Assembly: GCF_020283565.1 (NCBI RefSeq)
Contig: NC_060062.1
Coordinates: 58,612,439 to 58,676,438 of the forward strand
DNA from: Trifolium pratense
Lineage: Eukaryota > Streptophyta > Magnoliopsida > Fabales > Fabaceae
DNA length: 64,000 nt
Reading direction: 5' to 3'
Shown: in pieces, positions 59,457 to 64,000 of the stretch
How positions within the stretch are numbered: the first letter of the stretch is position 1
How the letters are laid out: each line of letters begins with the position of its first letter
Notes under the pieces: model-generated
What the model saw: the letters and a program-made list of their open reading frames with translations, nothing else
Told to the model about the DNA's origin: nothing
The model's database searches: none
Made by a program: the position numbers and the translations under genes

Positions 59457-61293
59457 AAAAGAAGATTGGTACTTTGATAGTGGTTGTTCCAGACACATGA
59501 CTGGTGTTGAAAAGTATTTAAAAGAGGTAAAATCCTATGCCACAAGTTTTGTGACATTTGGAGATGGAGCAAAGGGGGAAATCAAAGGTATTGGAAGACT
59601 GATTGACCATGGTCTACCAAAACTTGAAAATGTTCTCATTGTAAAAGGACTAACTGCCAATCTAATCAGTATAAGCCAACTATGTGATCAAGGCATGAAA
59701 GTCAACTTTACAAAAAATGAATGTCTGGTCAGCAATAATGAAGGAGACATCCTTATGAGGGGTGTTAGATCAAAAGACAACTGCTACTTGTGGATCCCTC
59801 TTGAAGAAGCTAATGTATCTACATGTCTCTTAACTAAAAATGAAGAGGTTAAGCTGTGGCATCAAAAATTAGGACACCTTAACCTGAAGAGCATGAAGAG
59901 AGTCATATCAGAAGAAGCTGTCAGAGGACTACCAAGTTTACAGATACAGGAAGGCAATATCTGTGGTGAATGTCAGATTGGGAAGCAAACCAAAGTGTCG
60001 CACCAGAAATTGCAACACTTGACCACCTCTAGAGTTCTTGAGTTACTACACATGGATCTGATGGGGCCCATACAAGTTGAGAGTCTTGGAGGTAAGAAAT
60101 ATGTTCTTGTTGTTGTTGATGACTTTTCTAGATATACTTGGGTCAATTTCATTAGGGAAAAATCTGAGACTTTTGAAGAATTCAAAAATCTTTGCTTACA
60201 ACTTCAAAAAGAGAAAGACTGTGATATTGTAAGAATCAGAAGTGACTATGGTAAGGAGTTTGAAAACTCTAAATTTGCTGACTTTTGTGCTGCTGAAGGA
60301 ATAACTCATGAATTTTCTTCACCAATTACACCTCAACAAAATGGTGTGGTTGAAAGAAAGAACAGAACCTTACAAGAATCTGCTAGAGTGATGTTGCATG
60401 CCAAAAATGTTCCTTACAAGTTCTGGGCTGAAGCCATGAATACAGCATGTTACATTCACAATAGAGTAACATTAAGAAAAGGTACTGCTACAACACTGTA
60501 TGAACTATGGAAGAATAGGAAGCCTACTGTAAAATATTTCCATGTGTTTGGGTCAAAATGTTATATTTTGGCAGATAGAGAACCTAGGAGAAAATTGGAC
60601 CCCAAAAGTGATGAGGGGATATTTTTAGGTTACTCAACCAACAACAGAGCCTACAGAGTTTTTAACTCCAGAACAAGAACTATGATGGAATCAATTAATG
60701 TTGTTGTTGATGATAGTGAAACAACAAGTGCAGAACCAGCTGAAGAGACAGATGTCATAACACCTGTCCCAACACCAGATGATAATCAAACTGAACCTGA
60801 ACCTGATCAACATTCTGAATCTACTACAGAGGTTCCCAGACCAAACAAGGGACCATCTACTAGAACACAAAAGAATCATCCTCTGGAACTTGTCATTGGA
60901 AATCCAAATCAAGGAATTGCAACAAGAAGATCAAAAGAAGCAATGTCCAATTCATGTTTCATATCCAAGATTGAACCAAAGAATGTTAAAGAAGCTTTGA
61001 CTGATGAATACTGGATCAATGCTATGCAGGATGAACTAACTCAGTTCAAAAGAAGTGAGGTATGGGATCTAGTACCTAGACCAGATGGTATAAATGTTAT
61101 TGGTACAAAGTGGGTGTACAAGAACAAAACTAATGAAAATGGTGACATTACTAGAAATAAAGCCAGACTTGTAGCACAAGGATACACCCAGATAGAAGGA
61201 GTAGACTTTGATGAAACTTTTGCTCCAGTTGCTCGCTTGGAGTCCATAAGATTACTCTTGGCCGTGGCATGTGTAACACCCCAAATTTTATAA
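59407..61293 (+). pseudogene. pol: Copia element E: protease-integrase-RT, truncated by element F
   Basis: The frame runs from the inverted LTR fragment into a second copy of the protease [10 protein letters not shown]. Then come the HHCC zinc region ([15 protein letters not shown]), integrase with all three acidic residues ([25 protein letters not shown]), the integrase tail and the start of RT ([27 protein letters not shown]). At 61272 element F interrupts before the RT catalytic site; the last residues to 61293 come from F. The sequence is close to A, so E and A are one family, and E supplies the integrase that A lacks in this window. Confidence 0.92.
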
Positions 61294-64000
61294 ACTAGTA
61301 TTTTCTTTATATTATTGTATTTTTATAAAATAAATTTGATGATTTAGTTATATTCTCACAATAGTTTGTGAAAATAATTTATTTAAAGAGTATACAATAT
61401 CATGGTAGTCCTAGTTACGTGTCTAAAGTGTGAGAATGTTTAAATAATTATTTTCTTGGAAATGAACTTTAGATAAAGAAAACTTATAGATCTAATCTAT
61501 TAATTTAATGAAAGCTATGGTTTAAATTTCAGAACTAGTAGTGTAAAAGTATAAACCCTTAAAAATAAATAGTTTATAAAAATATTGTGATACCTAATGT
61601 TTCCGAATTATTTTATGTGTGCTTTGATAGTATTTTTACCTTGTGTAGACTGATAATTAATATTTTTTCTAGACTGTGAGTTTAACAAAAGTAATTTTAG
61701 AAATCAATCATAAAATATTTTAGTAGGCTATGATAAAAGTTTGGGCTTAAAATTCTACCGAATTTCGAACAGTAGTTTACTCAACAGTATAAATTTTTAT
61801 CCCAGAAAAAGAAAAGAAAAATATTTTTGAGATCACAAAAATATCTACGTAAAGATAGTGTCATTAATTTTATCATTCATGTTATTAAAATTAAATGAAA
61901 AATAAAATGAAAGATTAAGAGATAAGCATGCATTTAATTTTAAGATAGGAATTACACCTATGCATCATCATGGCTTAATTTTCCTCCACAAGTATAAGTG
62001 AAAACGTGGCTTTAGTGAAAGTAAAAATGTGGCCTTTCAATTCACCATATAGAGGTAAAGTGGAACCACTATAAATAGAACACTAACCCTTCCTATTTTG
62101 CACACAACCATCACTCTCGGCAACCTGCTTACTGAAGGTCAAGCTCTTAACTTTTCTTCCATTATGCTATTAGTCTAACATTCTATATTGTGTTTGTTTT
62201 ATTCTTTTAAGTAACTCATCTCTTTCATTCATTCTAGAAACTCTTAGATATTTACATTTTCAATAGCTTTAAAGTTTGGTTTCTTTAACCCTTAACTAAT
62301 ATGTAGCTTTGTCAGATTGTAAATAAAACAGAGGACCTGTTAAATATATATTTTCATGACTTTAGTTACATAGTTCTTCTAATTTTTAACTTAGGCAATT
62401 GACTAATGTTTTCTTGTACATCTATAAGTGTTAATTAAGCAAAGTTTAATTATCTAGCTAGATAGTAACATAATTGAGTCCTTCTGAAGATAAAATTTTG
62501 AACTAATATGATGAGCTATAAAATATCAAGTGTTCTGTTTCATATACACGTATGAAAATAAGTAGATGTCATGTAATACTCTTAATTAATTTAGGTTCCA
62601 GTTCTTGAATGATTTCTTTTAATACATTAGTATTGTTAGGATTTAATTATAATTCTAGTTAGTTAAGAAATAGTTGTTTTGATGAGTTGATAGGTGTCCT
62701 AGATGAAGGTGATTGCTCGAGTTATTTTGGAAAGCTTCGAGGTAAGGGGAATCGCTAATAATAAGTTTCGATGAGCACAAGAAATGTGTTACTTGTATAT
62801 ATATTATTAGTTATAATTAGGGGTGTTGTGTACTTTATAGTAATTTAAATTCATTAAGGTATATGCAAAATGCAAAATGATGAGTGATTGATTTGGTTTG
62901 AGTTTATGTGAATAAATCTTCTGCAATGATATGATTTGAAAATGTTCATGTGCTTGAGTGTTTATGGTGAAAGTTTGAGGTGATCTCAAAAGTTGTATGG
63001 TGAGTTTTGAGGATTAATATGTCTAAGTTAGATATTGACAAAGACAAATTAAGTTGAAGAGTTAAATAATTAATCACCTTTGATAGGTGAAGAGCAAAAC
63101 AGGGTGTTTCTTACAGTACGATAATGTATGTAAGACTGAGGATAGGTTCGGCTGGGTCGCCTCAAGACCTAATGGGGATCACCGGCATTTTGAACTCCTA
63201 CCAATAGTCAGAGATAGCCACTCTGACTGGAGGAAATCATACAACCCGACATGGTGAAACCTGACTGTGCAGGACTATCTATAATAAGGTGTAGCGCTTG
63301 GGCCAGAATGGTTGAGACATATTTGATATATGTTGATTTGCAAACGACCATGTTATGGCAGTTGAAACGGCCTTACGCTCATAATAGAGGTCTCCATGGA
63401 GTAGGTTGAATAAAAATAATACTAACCAAGTTAGAAAACTAACTTTGAGTGAAGAATTATGATTAGATTTTATATACATTTTAAATGATACAATTTCGAT
63501 GTTTGATATAATTGATGATTGATATATTTGGTAATTGATATATTTGATTTTCCTTGTCTGACTAATTGTTGATTAGTGATGATGATATAATGTTTGTGTA
63601 ATTCACTTTGTGATTATTTGACTATATGTGACTATTTGACTACTTGATTCTATTTAATTAAATATATGATTAGATACTCAGGTATGTATATATACTATTA
63701 AATAAAAATGTATATACTTGTATAATATTATGTGTAGCCTTGTGACATCATCACGATGGTAACTTGTGTACGAGTGATTCACCCCTTACAACAGTTAGTG
63801 CAGGATTCTAAGGCCTCAAGTTGAAGTTCATTGAGAAAAGGAAAACGTGATTGTGAGAGACATTAATTATAATACAAGGACCGTTAGTGTTGATTAGTGA
63901 TCTAGTTTATTTTTGGAGTCCGAAGAGAAAGATCTCTTTGATATGTATTGATGACGTTATTGGAGTACTCCCTAGGTGACATGTATCTTAGTGTTTGACC
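61272..64000 (+). repeat. Long LTR of element F (Ty3/gypsy-like), runs off window
   Basis: It starts TGTAACACCCCAAATTTTAT, a start common in plant Ty3/gypsy LTRs, inside the RT of E. A TATA motif CTATAAATAG lies near 62070. No ORF, primer-binding site or domain is seen in 2.7 kb, so this is probably a long LTR. Strand and family (Ogre/Tat or another) are not settled. Confidence 0.55.

Overview
This window is a repeat-dominated stretch of a plant nuclear genome. Spliceosomal introns, TATA boxes, poly(A) signals, Ty1/copia and Ty3/gypsy-type LTR retrotransposons, Mutator-like (MULE) DNA transposons and Stowaway MITEs all point to an angiosperm. The SIRE/Maximus-like copia elements with an extra env-like ORF, and the small secreted cysteine-rich genes, suggest a papilionoid legume; that last step is inference.

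Layout. 1-6109: 3' part of a plus-strand SIRE-type copia element (A): integrase end, RT-RNase H, an in-frame leaky-type stop, an env-like ORF and the 3' LTR. 6110-11740: LTR remains, two solo LTRs with perfect 5-bp target duplications (6170-7477 and 8590-9666), a 166-bp tandem repeat and a tRNA-derived SINE-like piece. 12261-27600: the only host-gene island. Two paralogous two-exon genes encode secreted tandem-defensin-like peptides (12854-13706, 26737-27552). A 12-kb composite Mutator-like insertion separates them. The outer element (14021-25993) has a 9-bp target duplication, and a second, apparently intact MULE (14635-22758) with its own 9-bp target duplication sits inside it. The inner MULE carries four genes: a plant-mobile-domain (MAIN-like) gene, a MuDRA-type transposase with all catalytic residues, and two small PB1-like ORFs related to the transposase N-terminus. 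27763-29215: a Stowaway MITE, a pogo/Tigger-like transposase end and an unclassified repeat.

29216-64000 is a nest of LTR elements. Copia D (minus strand, 3' end and pol present) is split at 32725 by element C, a plus-strand large element with a 2588-bp LTR, gag remnants and no visible pol. C was in turn hit by B (38950-50902, minus-strand SIRE type, complete with both LTRs and a CATTA target duplication), by a 1.35-kb foldback MULE (52700-54048), and inside its 3' LTR by E (from 55375, plus-strand copia). E is broken at 61272 by the LTR of element F, which runs off the window.

What works with what. The inner MULE looks like a self-contained mobile unit. Arrays of a TTCCGCCAT motif spaced about 34 bp lie in both terminal repeats and again in the central divergent promoter between the transposase and a PB1-like gene, suggesting shared recognition or autoregulation. 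Copia A appears set up to make a Pol-Env fusion by UAG readthrough. Copia B cannot do this, carries several lesions including loss of an integrase catalytic residue, yet has nearly identical LTRs, so it was probably mobilised in trans or damaged very recently. B also carries a small antisense gene-like unit with its own TATA box and poly(A) signal. All gene models are by eye; no database search was run.
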